A stretch of 35,415 nucleotides of DNA from Ilumatobacter sp. (GTDB taxonomy: Bacteria > Actinomycetota > Acidimicrobiia > Acidimicrobiales > Ilumatobacteraceae): positions 1 through 35,415 of the forward strand of contig NZ_JASJCS010000065.1 in assembly GCF_030065885.1 (NCBI RefSeq). The letters run 5' to 3'. The notes below the pieces were generated by a model. That model was not told the DNA's origin. It did no database searches and was given only the letters and a program-made list of their open reading frames with translations. Below are positions 26,231 through 34,736 of the stretch, piece by piece. The first letter of the stretch is position 1, and each line of letters begins with the position of its first letter. A program made the translations under genes and the position numbers.

Positions 26231-29200
26231 TCACGAAGCCGCCGAACAGGGCTCGACGTGGTACGTGACACACTCCGCGTCGGTCAACGTCCGGCTCAGC
26301 CGGGCCCCGGCCAGGTCGATCAGGTCGTCGAGCGCGAGCGCCCAGACGTAGACAGCGCCGTCGGCACCGGACGTCGCCAACCACGTCTCATCGGGGTTGA
26401 TCGAGAGTCCCATGACGGCCCCTCGGTGGGCGTCGAGGACCAGACGCACCTCACCGGTGGCTGCGTCCCAGATCCGAACGGTCCCGTCCGCGCCGCCGGT
26501 GACGATGGTGGTGCCGTCACGGCCCCAGACGGCCTCGGTCGCCGAGCCGGTGTGGCCCTCCAGGACCACGAGCTGTTCGAACGTGGCGATGTCCCAGACC
26601 CTCGCCGTCCCATCCATTCCCGCAGTGAGCAGGCGCTGCCCGTCGGGGCTGAAGCGGGCCGCCCCACCCGAGCCCGGATTGTGATCGACCGTGCCGATGC
26701 GCTCGCCCCTGTCGATGTCCCAGACCTGCGCCTCCTCACGTCCTTCGACCTGGACGACGAGCAGACGACCTTCCGGGTCGAGGTCGACGGCGTCTGCGCA
26801 GTCCTCGAGCGGCACTGCGAAGAGCTCCTCGCCGGAGCCGGCATGCCAGACCCGCGCCGCCTGCTCGAACGTGTCGTCGGTCGCACTCCGCTGGCAGATC
26901 GCAGCCGCGACCCGGTCGTTGGCGCTGAACGCCACGTCGCCTTGCGGTTGCCAGGCTCGGCTGAGCGTCGCCTCGAGCCTCCCGGTGACGGCGTCCCACA
27001 GCAGGACGGCTCCGGGTCCGACCATCGGCTCCCCACCGCTGAAGCTGGTGACGATCCGTTCGCCGTCGGAGCTCCAGGCGAGGCCGGTCGGGCCGAGGTC
27101 GCCGCTCGACGACCCTGGATGGTCGAGGACGGCGAGCGGTTCCCAGTCGGTCGTGTCGACGATCACGATGTCACCGTCCCGCCTCCGGGCGAGCCGGGAG
27201 CCGTCGGGGCTGAACGCCGTCATCGAACCCTGGGCGGATAGCGCAGCGATCTCCCCCCGACCGCCCGACGCGACGCTCCACAGCTGCACCTGGTGCTCCG
27301 TCGCGCTCGCGAGGGTGTTCCCGTCGGGACCGAAGTCGATCCCCGCGACGAACCTCGGCGCGATCAACGTCGTCGTCGGCCGCGCCGCAGTGACCCCGAG
27401 CTCGAAGAGCCTGATGGCGGCGTCATCGCTCGTGATCGCGAGCTTGCTGCCGTCCGGCGAGACCGCGACGTAGGCGAGCCGGAGGTTCTCCTGCTCCATC
27501 GGCACCGAGAACAGGAGGCTCTCGGTCGCACCATCCCAGACGCCGATGCTGTCGTAGGTCGCGGCCGTGACGAGGCGGCTTCCCCGATCGACGTACTGGA
27601 CTGCTCGAGCGGGCACATCGGGACTGGGGAGTGACGACGCCCACTCGCCGGTCGCGATGTCCAGGATCCGGGCTGCCTCGTCGCGGAACCCGGTGATCGC
27701 GAGCCGTGTGCCGTCGGGATGGAACGCGAGTTGCGGTGTGTCCCCCAGCACGTCCCACATCGCCCCGTCCGGACGCTCGACCGATCGAACCTCTTCACCC
27801 GTCGCAACATCCCAGACCCGAACCGACAGATCGCCGGACGCGGATGCCAGCAACGAGCCATCGCTGCTGAAGACGACGTCGCGGATGAAGCGATCGTGGG
27901 CGGGCCGGCCGTTTCGGGTGAACGTCCGAACCTGCTCGGCGGTGGTGGCGTCCCAGAGAGCGAGTGACCCGGATTCGCCACCGGTCGCCAGCAGGGAGCC
28001 GTCCGGACTGGACGCGACCGACATGATCCGCTGCGACCGGAGCTCGAGCTGATCGCCCGTGGCGGGATCCCAGAGTCGGGCTCGATCGCCACCACTGAGG
28101 ACGCGCCCGTCGGGGAGCACGGCGACGTCGTATGCGCCTGGGGCCGTTGCGAACAGCCGGTGAGCGTGCAGCGCCGCGTGGAGCGCCTCTTCGGCCTCGC
28201 GCAGCACCACGCCGTCGGCCGTCTGCGTGACGTCGATGGCCTCCAGTGCCAGGAGGATCGCAAGCTCCGAGTCGGTCTCGAGGCTGATCCGCGAGGCGTT
28301 CGCCAGCCCGCGGGCCCGCGTCTCTCGCTCGCTCGCCGCCGCCTCACGGCTGCGATCGACGGCGAACACGGTCAGACCTGCCGCGACGAGCGCGGCGACG
28401 GAGACGACGACCACCAGTGCCCGCAACCGGCGCACCGAGCGCCGCTCCAGGCGCAGCGCGGTGGCGCGACGCTCCTCCTCGCGGGCTCGCTCCTCGGTGC
28501 GTCGGGAGGTGCTCGCCGAGACGAACGCCGCCTCCGGTTCGGTGAGCTCGAGACCGGTCGTCGGGCTCCAGCCCTCGTAGACGTCGAGTCGGGAGCCCGT
28601 CAGGAGGTAGTCGGGCCGGCGGCCGGAACGCTCCCACTCGTCGACCGCGGCGACGAGCGCACCGTGCAGCCGCAGGTCGTCGCGTGCGGCGTCGACCCAC
28701 GCACACATCCGAGGCCACTCCGCAAGTAGGGCTTCGTGGGCGACCTCGACCGTCGCCTCGCCGGTCACCGGGTTGCGGTCGAACGTGAGCAGGCGAGCAG
28801 CGTCGAACGCATCGAGGACCGCGTCCACGCGCTGGCCGGTGGGGTCCAACGATTCGAGCGATGTGCGGTCGACACGCCGGCGGCTGGCAGCCATCGACGC
28901 GTCGACGGTGACCAACCGCATGAACACTTGATGCGCAATCGCTCTCCCGTCGGAGTCGAGCGCGCCGTAGGTGTCCTCCGCCCGTCGGATGAGCGCGCCG
29001 CCGAGCCCGCCGAGCCGCTGGTACGCGGCACGGCCGAGCACCGGACCGGTCCGTTCCTCGAAGAGCTCGGTGAGGACGTATTGGAAGAGCGGCAGCGCGC
29101 CCGGCTGGTCGACCATGTCGCCCACCAGCTCGGCGATCAGCTCGGGTTCCATGCGTGCGCCGACCCGTTCCGCCGGTCGGCGGGCCGCAGCCTCGAGCTC

Positions 29201-30559
29201 GGTTGCCTCCAGCGGCCGGACGCCGACCATGGCGGCGCTGACCTGCTCGCCGAGCCCGGGGAGCTGTAGCGCCCGGTCGAGGTAGCTGGCTCGCAACACG
29301 ACGAGCACGGTCACGGGTGCTGCAGGGTCCTCGACCAGCTCCACGAGGTCGCGCACGAAGCGCCGGCGGGCTGCATCGTCGGTCACGTGATGGAACAGCT
29401 CCTCGAGCTGGTCGATCACCAGCAGCAGGCGACGGCCATCGTCGGGCGACACCGCCTGGGCGGCGCGCACCAGATCGAGGCCGTCACACCTCGGTGCGGG
29501 GAGGGCGGACGCTCCGCGGGGTTGGAGGGCATCGAGGGCGGTTTGGGCCGCTGCGCGAGGATCCCGGCCGGGCACCATCGTGGCGACGACCCAACGATCG
29601 GCCGGTAGGCGCGTGATCAGTCCGGCCAGGACCGCGCTGGACTTGCCGCTGCCGCTGGCCCCGACGACGGCAACGAACCGCCGGTGCTGGACCTGCTCCA
29701 CCAGCTCATCGACGAGACGTGCGCGCCCGAAGAAGTCGGCGCGGTCCTCGTAGCGAAACGGGCGGAGGCCCTTGTACGGGTTGCGGGCCGTGACCCAGTC
29801 CTGGAGCTCGACCTCGGTCGGAGCGGCGAGGCTCGGGTCGTGACGCACGATCTTCGCGTCGAGCTCGCGCAGCTCGTCGGAGGGCTCGATGCCGAGCTCG
29901 TCGCCGAGGAGTCGGCGAGTCGCCTGGTAGACCTGCAGCGCATCCGACTGCCGCCCGGCTCGGTAGAGCGCCAGCATGAGCTGGGCGCGGAAGCCCTCTC
30001 GCCACGGGTGCTCCTCGACGAGACCTTCGAGCTCACCGATCACTCGCGCCGCGTGACCCGTCTCGACATCCGCCGTGATGCGGTCGGCCAAGGCGTCGAG
30101 ACGCCGCTCGAGCAGCCGCTCGGCCTCGGGCCGCAGCGCCGGCGCCTCCCCGAGCTCACCCCATGGCATGCCCCGCCACAGCGACAGTGCGCGGCGCAAT
30201 ACACCGGCCGCGGAGGACGGATCGGTGGCGAGCAGCCGATGCCCTTCGTCCGCGAGGCGCTCGAACCGCCGCGAGTCGAGGTCGTCGGGATCGACCCGGA
30301 GCACGTAGCCCGCGTCGGTGGCCTCGACGGCGTCGGCTCCGAGCAGGCCGCGCAGTCGGGAGACGTAGACCTGGAGCGTCTTGCGGGCCGTTCTCGGCGG
30401 CGCTTCTCCCCACACGGCGTCGACGAGCCAGTCGGTCGTCACTGCTCGATCGGGCTGGAGCAACAAGACAGCGAGCACGAGCCGCTGCCGGAAGCCGCCC
30501 AGCCGGAGCGCGTGGTCGTGGTCGCGGACTTCAACCGGGCCGAGGACCCGGATCTCCAT
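26231..30559 (-). CDS. BTAD/STAND/WD40 transcriptional regulator with TM helix
   Basis: A 1442-residue regulator. Residues 1-92 are an OmpR-type winged helix (EIRVLGPVEV; WLVDAVWGEAPP), and about 96-245 the helical BTAD domain of SARP activators. A STAND NTPase starts at NPYKGLRPF (about 258) with Walker A GASGSGKSS at 300-308 and Walker B LLLVIDQLEELF (Asp383). One hydrophobic helix (LVVVVSVAALVAAGLTVF, about 711-733) follows an Arg-rich stretch. From about 800 to the end I count fourteen WD40-like blades, enough for two seven-bladed propellers. ATG 30559 is chosen since the DNA-binding fold starts there. Topology suggests N-in with the propellers outside, so it may sense an external ligand and control the flanking exported-protein genes. 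Confidence 0.92.
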   Translation of the reverse strand: MEIRVLGPVEVRDHDHALRLGGFRQRLVLAVLLLQPDRAVTTDWLVDAVWGEAPPRTARKTLQVYVSRLRGLLGADAVEATDAGYVLRVDPDDLDSRRFERLADEGHRLLATDPSSAAGVLRRALSLWRGMPWGELGEAPALRPEAERLLERRLDALADRITADVETGHAARVIGELEGLVEEHPWREGFRAQLMLALYRAGRQSDALQVYQATRRLLGDELGIEPSDELRELDAKIVRHDPSLAAPTEVELQDWVTARNPYKGLRPFRYEDRADFFGRARLVDELVEQVQHRRFVAVVGASGSGKSSAVLAGLITRLPADRWVVATMVPGRDPRAAAQTALDALQPRGASALPAPRCDGLDLVRAAQAVSPDDGRRLLLVIDQLEELFHHVTDDAARRRFVRDLVELVEDPAAPVTVLVVLRASYLDRALQLPGLGEQVSAAMVGVRPLEATELEAAARRPAERVGARMEPELIAELVGDMVDQPGALPLFQYVLTELFEERTGPVLGRAAYQRLGGLGGALIRRAEDTYGALDSDGRAIAHQVFMRLVTVDASMAASRRRVDRTSLESLDPTGQRVDAVLDAFDAARLLTFDRNPVTGEATVEVAHEALLAEWPRMCAWVDAARDDLRLHGALVAAVDEWERSGRRPDYLLTGSRLDVYEGWSPTTGLELTEPEAAFVSASTSRRTEERAREEERRATALRLERRSVRRLRALVVVVSVAALVAAGLTVFAVDRSREAAASERETRARGLANASRISLETDSELAILLALEAIDVTQTADGVVLREAEEALHAALHAHRLFATAPGAYDVAVLPDGRVLSGGDRARLWDPATGDQLELRSQRIMSVASSPDGSLLATGGESGSLALWDATTAEQVRTFTRNGRPAHDRFIRDVVFSSDGSLLASASGDLSVRVWDVATGEEVRSVERPDGAMWDVLGDTPQLAFHPDGTRLAITGFRDEAARILDIATGEWASSLPSPDVPARAVQYVDRGSRLVTAATYDSIGVWDGATESLLFSVPMEQENLRLAYVAVSPDGSKLAITSDDAAIRLFELGVTAARPTTTLIAPRFVAGIDFGPDGNTLASATEHQVQLWSVASGGRGEIAALSAQGSMTAFSPDGSRLARRRDGDIVIVDTTDWEPLAVLDHPGSSSGDLGPTGLAWSSDGERIVTSFSGGEPMVGPGAVLLWDAVTGRLEATLSRAWQPQGDVAFSANDRVAAAICQRSATDDTFEQAARVWHAGSGEELFAVPLEDCADAVDLDPEGRLLVVQVEGREEAQVWDIDRGERIGTVDHNPGSGGAARFSPDGQRLLTAGMDGTARVWDIATFEQLVVLEGHTGSATEAVWGRDGTTIVTGGADGTVRIWDAATGEVRLVLDAHRGAVMGLSINPDETWLATSGADGAVYVWALALDDLIDLAGARLSRTLTDAECVTYHVEPCSAAS

Positions 30560-30600
30560 ACCTTCAGCATACGGACGCGCCGTCGTGGTGGGTAGGGAGC

Positions 30601-30661
30601 GCCGGGCGGCTGCCCGGCGTTGCAGTCGAGCTGCAACCGCCACGCGGGATCCTCCAGGTGA
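30601..30661 (+). promoter_or_regulatory. Shared promoter element, copy at secreted-protein gene
   Basis: Two adjacent perfect palindromes: GCCGGGC/GCCCGGC (30601-30607, 30612-30618) and GTTGCAG-N5-CTGCAAC (30619-30637), then GGATCCTCCAGGTGA. The second palindrome and its right flank match the element before the lipoprotein gene (24 of 31 positions). The edge is 40 bp from the ATG at 30678. Lying between divergent genes, it may also control the BTAD regulator itself. Confidence 0.6.
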
Positions 30662-30677
30662 TCAAAGGAGGTACACC

Positions 30678-31166
30678 ATGCGACGAGCACTGATTCCGAC
30701 TGCGTTGGCGGCACTGCTCCTGGCCGTGCCGGCGGCGTCAGCATCGGCCGACCCTGTGGAGAAGCGCGATGTCGTCCCGTTCGACTACACCTTCGAGATG
30801 TGGAACCCGTGCACCGAGGAGGTCGCCAACGTCCGCAACGTGGGTGAGCTCGACATCTTCGCGTTGCCCTCGATCGAGGCGTTCTACACCGACACGTGGA
30901 GCCACCTCACGATGAAGTGGTCGTCCCAGTTCACGGGCGACGACGGCTACACATCGAAGGACCAGCACTACAGCACGCTGGTCGGCAACATCTCCGACGA
31001 CGATCAGCACGTCGTGCTGCACGAGATCGGCAACAGCGTGCACACGGGCGAGGACGGCGGGAAGTTCAAGGCGTCCTACCGCTTCCAGGTCAGAGTGCTC
31101 GACGGCGAGCTGACGACGTTCGTCGACGACTTCGACCTGCGCTGCATCCGCCAGCCGGCGAGCTAG
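30678..31166 (+). CDS. Secreted protein, unrecognised
   Basis: A 162-residue exported protein with a classic signal peptide (MRRALIPTALAALLLAVPAA, cleavage likely after ASA or nearby). The mature part has two cysteines (WNPCTEE and DLRCIRQ) that could pair, and alternating strands (HLTMKWSSQFTG, KASYRFQVRVLDG) that suggest a small beta-sandwich or barrel. I do not recognise the family. A strong ribosome site (aaaggaggt) precedes ATG 30678. It diverges from the BTAD/WD40 regulator and shares a promoter element with the lipoprotein gene on the regulator's other side, so it is a likely target. Confidence 0.8.
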   Translation: MRRALIPTALAALLLAVPAASASADPVEKRDVVPFDYTFEMWNPCTEEVANVRNVGELDIFALPSIEAFYTDTWSHLTMKWSSQFTGDDGYTSKDQHYSTLVGNISDDDQHVVLHEIGNSVHTGEDGGKFKASYRFQVRVLDGELTTFVDDFDLRCIRQPAS

Positions 31167-31296
31167 CGATCCACGCCCGGCGGTCGGGCGGGACCACCGG
31201 GCCGCTGGGCCGGGCGGGCGTTCGCACCGTGTGACCTGCGTCCTCCTCGCCAGCGCCGAGGCGACGAGCGGCACCGATCCGTGCTCGAATGGACCC

Positions 31297-32277
31297 ATGA
31301 CCCGCCTCGGCTACCAGATCCCCAACTTCACCTACCCCGACGTCGGGCCCGACGGGCTGTTCGACGTCGTCGCACGGCAGGCCCGCGAGGCCGACTCGTC
31401 CGGCTTCGACACGCTGCTGGTGATGGATCACTTCTACCAATTGCCGATGCTCGGCGAACCGCACGATTACATGCTCGAGTGCTACTCGCTGCTCTCGGCG
31501 CTCGCCCGCGAGACGAGCAACGTCAAGCTCAGCGCGCTCGTGACCGGCAACACGTACCGCAATCCCGCTGTGCTGGCCAAGACGCTCACGACGCTCGACA
31601 TCGTCTCCGGCGGCCGCGCCCAGCTCGGCATCGGTGCGGGCTGGTTCGAGCTCGAGCACAACGCGTTCGGCATCGAGTTCGGCACGTTCACCGATCGGTT
31701 CGAGAAGCTCGAAGAGGCGTTGCAGATCATCATCCCGATGTTGCGCGGCGAGCGCCCCTCGCTCGACGGCAAGCACTACGCGATGACCGAGGCCATCAAC
31801 GAGCCGCAGCCCGTGTCGCGCATCCCCGTGATGATCGGCGGTGGCGGCGAGAAGAAGACGCTGCGGATGGTCGCCCAGTACGCCGACGAGTCGAACATCA
31901 TCTGCGCGCCGAACGAGATCGACCGCAAGCTCGAGGCGCTCGCCGGCCACTGCGAGGCGCTGGGTCGCGATCGGTCCGAGCTGACGGTGTCGTGGCAGAA
32001 GTCCGCCTGTATCGCCCCGACCGCCGACGAGGCCAAGGCCGAGATGTTCGCCTACCTCAGGATGCGAGGACTGCCGATCGACGACATGTCCGACGAGGAG
32101 CAGCAGGTCTGGATGTCGAACTTCACGTGGGGCGACCCCGACACGGTCGGCGAGCAGTTCGCCGCCATGCTGCAGCCTGGCATCGACGGCTTCACGATCA
32201 ACATGCCGGCCAACGGCCACATCGAGGGCCGCGTGGAACTGCTCGGCCGGACGTTGGCCCCCTTGATCGCGGGGTGA
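31297..32277 (+). CDS. LLM-class F420-dependent oxidoreductase
   Basis: A 326-residue TIM-barrel enzyme of the luciferase-like monooxygenase superfamily. It shows the opening LGYQIPNFTYPDV, then DTLLVMDHFYQLP, ALVTGNTYRNPAVLAKTLTT and the hallmark GRAQLGIGAGWFELEH. RIPVMIGGGGEKKTLRMVAQ is the phosphate-binding end of the barrel. This pattern fits the F420-dependent branch (TIGR03560-like) rather than FMN-luciferases. Substrates of most members are unknown. ATG 31297 is used; the frame continues upstream without family-like sequence. It converges on the Ddn-like gene with a 7-bp gap. Confidence 0.92.
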   Translation: MTRLGYQIPNFTYPDVGPDGLFDVVARQAREADSSGFDTLLVMDHFYQLPMLGEPHDYMLECYSLLSALARETSNVKLSALVTGNTYRNPAVLAKTLTTLDIVSGGRAQLGIGAGWFELEHNAFGIEFGTFTDRFEKLEEALQIIIPMLRGERPSLDGKHYAMTEAINEPQPVSRIPVMIGGGGEKKTLRMVAQYADESNIICAPNEIDRKLEALAGHCEALGRDRSELTVSWQKSACIAPTADEAKAEMFAYLRMRGLPIDDMSDEEQQVWMSNFTWGDPDTVGEQFAAMLQPGIDGFTINMPANGHIEGRVELLGRTLAPLIAG

Positions 32278-32284
32278 CGCGCGG

Positions 32285-32719
32285 TCAGGCGTCGTGGAGG
32301 CGGACGATCGGGATCGGGCGCGTCAGCATCCCGGCGTAGCCGGCGTAGTCGTCGGCTGCGTCGACGAACTGCTGCCAGGCAGCGCCGTGTTCGTCGCCGT
32401 CGAGGAACGACGCGGTGACATCCCGCGTCGTCCCACCCTGGCGGACCCTGGCCGCCGGGTCGGCACGGAGATTGCGCACCCATGCCGGGTCGGTGTCCTT
32501 GCCGGCATTGGTGCCGGCGATCGCCGGGCCGGCAGGGGTCTCGACGTAGGAGATGAGGATCGAACGCGGTTCGCCCGACTTGTGGCCCGTGGTGATCAGC
32601 TCGAGCACCGGCATGCCGAGCACCTTGGTGCCGAGCCGCCCGCCCGACGCGTTCCAGACGAGCTTGTGCGACTTCCAGATGAAGCGCATCAGCCAACGCG
32701 GCCGTTCCTTCGTTGCCAT
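32285..32719 (-). CDS. Ddn-family F420-dependent nitroreductase-like protein
   Basis: A 144-residue split-barrel protein of the deazaflavin-dependent nitroreductase family (Rv3547/Ddn type). Typical segments are GTKVLGMPVLELITTGHKSG, ISYVETPAGPAIAGTNAGK, WVRNLRADPAARVR and FVDAADDYAGYAG. Members use reduced F420 to reduce quinones or nitro compounds and may protect against oxidative stress. It is 51 bp downstream of the PPOX gene on the same strand and probably co-transcribed. Confidence 0.92.
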   Translation of the reverse strand: MATKERPRWLMRFIWKSHKLVWNASGGRLGTKVLGMPVLELITTGHKSGEPRSILISYVETPAGPAIAGTNAGKDTDPAWVRNLRADPAARVRQGGTTRDVTASFLDGDEHGAAWQQFVDAADDYAGYAGMLTRPIPIVRLHDA

Positions 32720-32770
32720 GTGGTCACGCTAGGGGTGCGGTTGCCGCACCCCACCGCCGCCTCGTGACCG

Positions 32771-33196
32771 TCACGTCATCATCTTCCCGAAGTCACAGGT
32801 CAGCCAGCGCTCGGGCCGGAGGCGCGCCGTGACCGAGCTCTCGGTCGTCGGGTTGTTCTCGGCGTACCATGCGCCCATCTCGTCGCCGAGATAGCGCGTC
32901 GCCATCTTCAAGATGTCGCGATCCTCGTGCTCGACGGTGACCGGGCCTTCGACCATGACGTACTGGTAGGGCGGCGTCTCGGTCTGCACCGTCATCGACG
33001 CCCGCCCGGCCGCACGCAACAGCTTCGCCTTCACCGAGTTGCCGTCCATCCCGATGCTGACCTCGCCGTCCTCGTACTGGTACCAGATCGGAAGCGCCAG
33101 CGGTCCCTTGCCGTCACGGGCGATCGAGAGGATGCCGATGTGCACGTCCGCGAGGAATGCCTCGCGCTCGTCGATGGTCATGTCGAGGTCGCTCAT
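32771..33196 (-). CDS. PPOX-class flavin/F420-binding protein
   Basis: A 141-residue split-barrel protein, PPOX family. It has the N-terminal helix MTIDEREAFLADVHIGILSI, then GPLALPIWYQYEDGEVSI, KAKLLRAAGRASMTVQTETP and YVMVEGPVTVE, the normal order of the family. ATG 33196 is chosen over the open upstream frame because the fold starts there. It heads a two-gene unit with the Ddn-like gene and diverges from the amidase gene, 88 bp away. Cofactor and substrate are not predictable. Confidence 0.88.
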   Translation of the reverse strand: MSDLDMTIDEREAFLADVHIGILSIARDGKGPLALPIWYQYEDGEVSIGMDGNSVKAKLLRAAGRASMTVQTETPPYQYVMVEGPVTVEHEDRDILKMATRYLGDEMGAWYAENNPTTESSVTARLRPERWLTCDFGKMMT

Positions 33197-33284
33197 GTCA
33201 GGCAGTCTCGCGCCCCGTCGACGGGCCGGCCAGGGGCCGATCTCCGGCGGGAGGAGGCCGACCGCCGCCTGGTAGAACCGGGCG

Positions 33285-34736
33285 ATGAGCCTCGCCGACG
33301 ACACCCGCTGGATGGACGCCACCGATCAGGCAGCGTTGGTCGCCGGTGGTCAGGCATCGGTCGCCGAATTGGTCGAGGCGGCCATCGAGCGGATCGAGGC
33401 GCTCGACGGACCGATCAACGCCGTCGTCATCCGGTGGTTCGATCACGCCCGCGACCTCGCGGTGCGCGGCGACCTCCCCGATGGGCCGTTCCGCGGTGTG
33501 CCCTTCTTGCTGAAGGACCTGTGGGCCGCGTACGAGGGGCAGGTGCTGAGCAACGGCAACGTGGCGCTGCGCGATGCGCAGCCCGTCTCGCCGGCCGACA
33601 CGACGATCGTGTCGCGCTTCCGCGACGCGGGGCTCGTGACGCTCGGCCGTACGAACAGCCCCGAGCTCGGCAGCGTGCCCGTGACCGAGCCGGTCGCCTA
33701 CGGCCCCACCCGCAACCCGTGGGACACCGACCGAGTCCCGGGTGGTTCGAGCGGCGGTGCGGCAGCCGCGGTCGCGGCCGGCATGGTGCCGATCGCGCAC
33801 GCGTCCGACGGCGGGGGCTCGATCCGGATTCCCGCGGCGTGCTGCGGGCTGATCGGCCTGAAGACGTCGCAGGGGCGCATCACCGTCGGGCCCTACCGCA
33901 CCGAGTCGGGCCTCGGCGTCGAGCTCTGCGTGAGCCGCAGCGTGCGCGACACGGCGGCGCTGCTCGACGCCGTGCACGGGCCAGGGGTCGGCGACACCGT
34001 CATCGCGCCGCCACCGAGCCGACCGTACATCGACGAGATCGGCGCCGACCCCGGTCGCCTGCGGATCGGCTTGCTCGACCACCATCCACGGGGCGGCGCC
34101 GTCCACGACGACTGCGTCGCAGCGGTGCGCACGACGGCGTCGATGCTCGAGGCGCTCGGGCACTCCGTCGAGCCCGGCTTCCCGGCGCCGCTCGCCGACG
34201 AGTCGTTCACGCAGCGCTTCATGGCGATCTGGTCGACCAACATGGCCGTCGGCCTCGAGGCGTACGGCGAGGCGATCGGCCGCCCGCTCGTCGAGCACGA
34301 GGTCGAGCCGGTCAACTGGGCGCAGGCGCAGTTCGCCCACAAGGTGTCCGGCGTCGACCACGCCAAGGCGTTGGCCGCCACGGCCGAGTTCCGCCGTGCC
34401 ACCCAGCAGTGGTGGGCCGACGGCTTCGACCTGCTGCTCACGCCGACGCTGGCCGAGCCGCCGGTTCGGATCGGCGAGCACGATCCGGTCGACGGCGACC
34501 CGATGGCGGGCATGCGACGAGCAGCGGCATGGGTGCCGTTCACGCCACCGTTCAACGTCAGCGGTCAACCGGCGATCAACGTGCCGCTGCACTGGAACGA
34601 CGCCGGCCTCCCCATCGGCGTGCAGCTCGTCGCCGCGTACGGGCGCGAGGACCTCCTGATCCGGGTCGCGAGCCAACTCGAGGCGGCGCATGCCTGGGCG
34701 CAGCGCACACCACCGGCCGCCGACTCGCCGGCCTGA
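33285..34736 (+). CDS. Amidase (amidase signature family)
   Basis: A 483-residue hydrolase of the amidase-signature family, which cleaves amides to acids and ammonia. The Ser-cisSer-Lys triad is visible: Lys77 in FLLKDL, the cis-serine near 155 in GGSSGG, and the nucleophile Ser179 in [23 protein letters not shown] near the C-terminus is the usual substrate-pocket segment. ATG 33285 is used; an ATG nine codons later would also spare the fold. It ends in TGATG, sharing one base with the start of the next gene, so the two are translationally coupled. The substrate is not predictable. Confidence 0.93.
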   Translation: MSLADDTRWMDATDQAALVAGGQASVAELVEAAIERIEALDGPINAVVIRWFDHARDLAVRGDLPDGPFRGVPFLLKDLWAAYEGQVLSNGNVALRDAQPVSPADTTIVSRFRDAGLVTLGRTNSPELGSVPVTEPVAYGPTRNPWDTDRVPGGSSGGAAAAVAAGMVPIAHASDGGGSIRIPAACCGLIGLKTSQGRITVGPYRTESGLGVELCVSRSVRDTAALLDAVHGPGVGDTVIAPPPSRPYIDEIGADPGRLRIGLLDHHPRGGAVHDDCVAAVRTTASMLEALGHSVEPGFPAPLADESFTQRFMAIWSTNMAVGLEAYGEAIGRPLVEHEVEPVNWAQAQFAHKVSGVDHAKALAATAEFRRATQQWWADGFDLLLTPTLAEPPVRIGEHDPVDGDPMAGMRRAAAWVPFTPPFNVSGQPAINVPLHWNDAGLPIGVQLVAAYGREDLLIRVASQLEAAHAWAQRTPPAADSPA

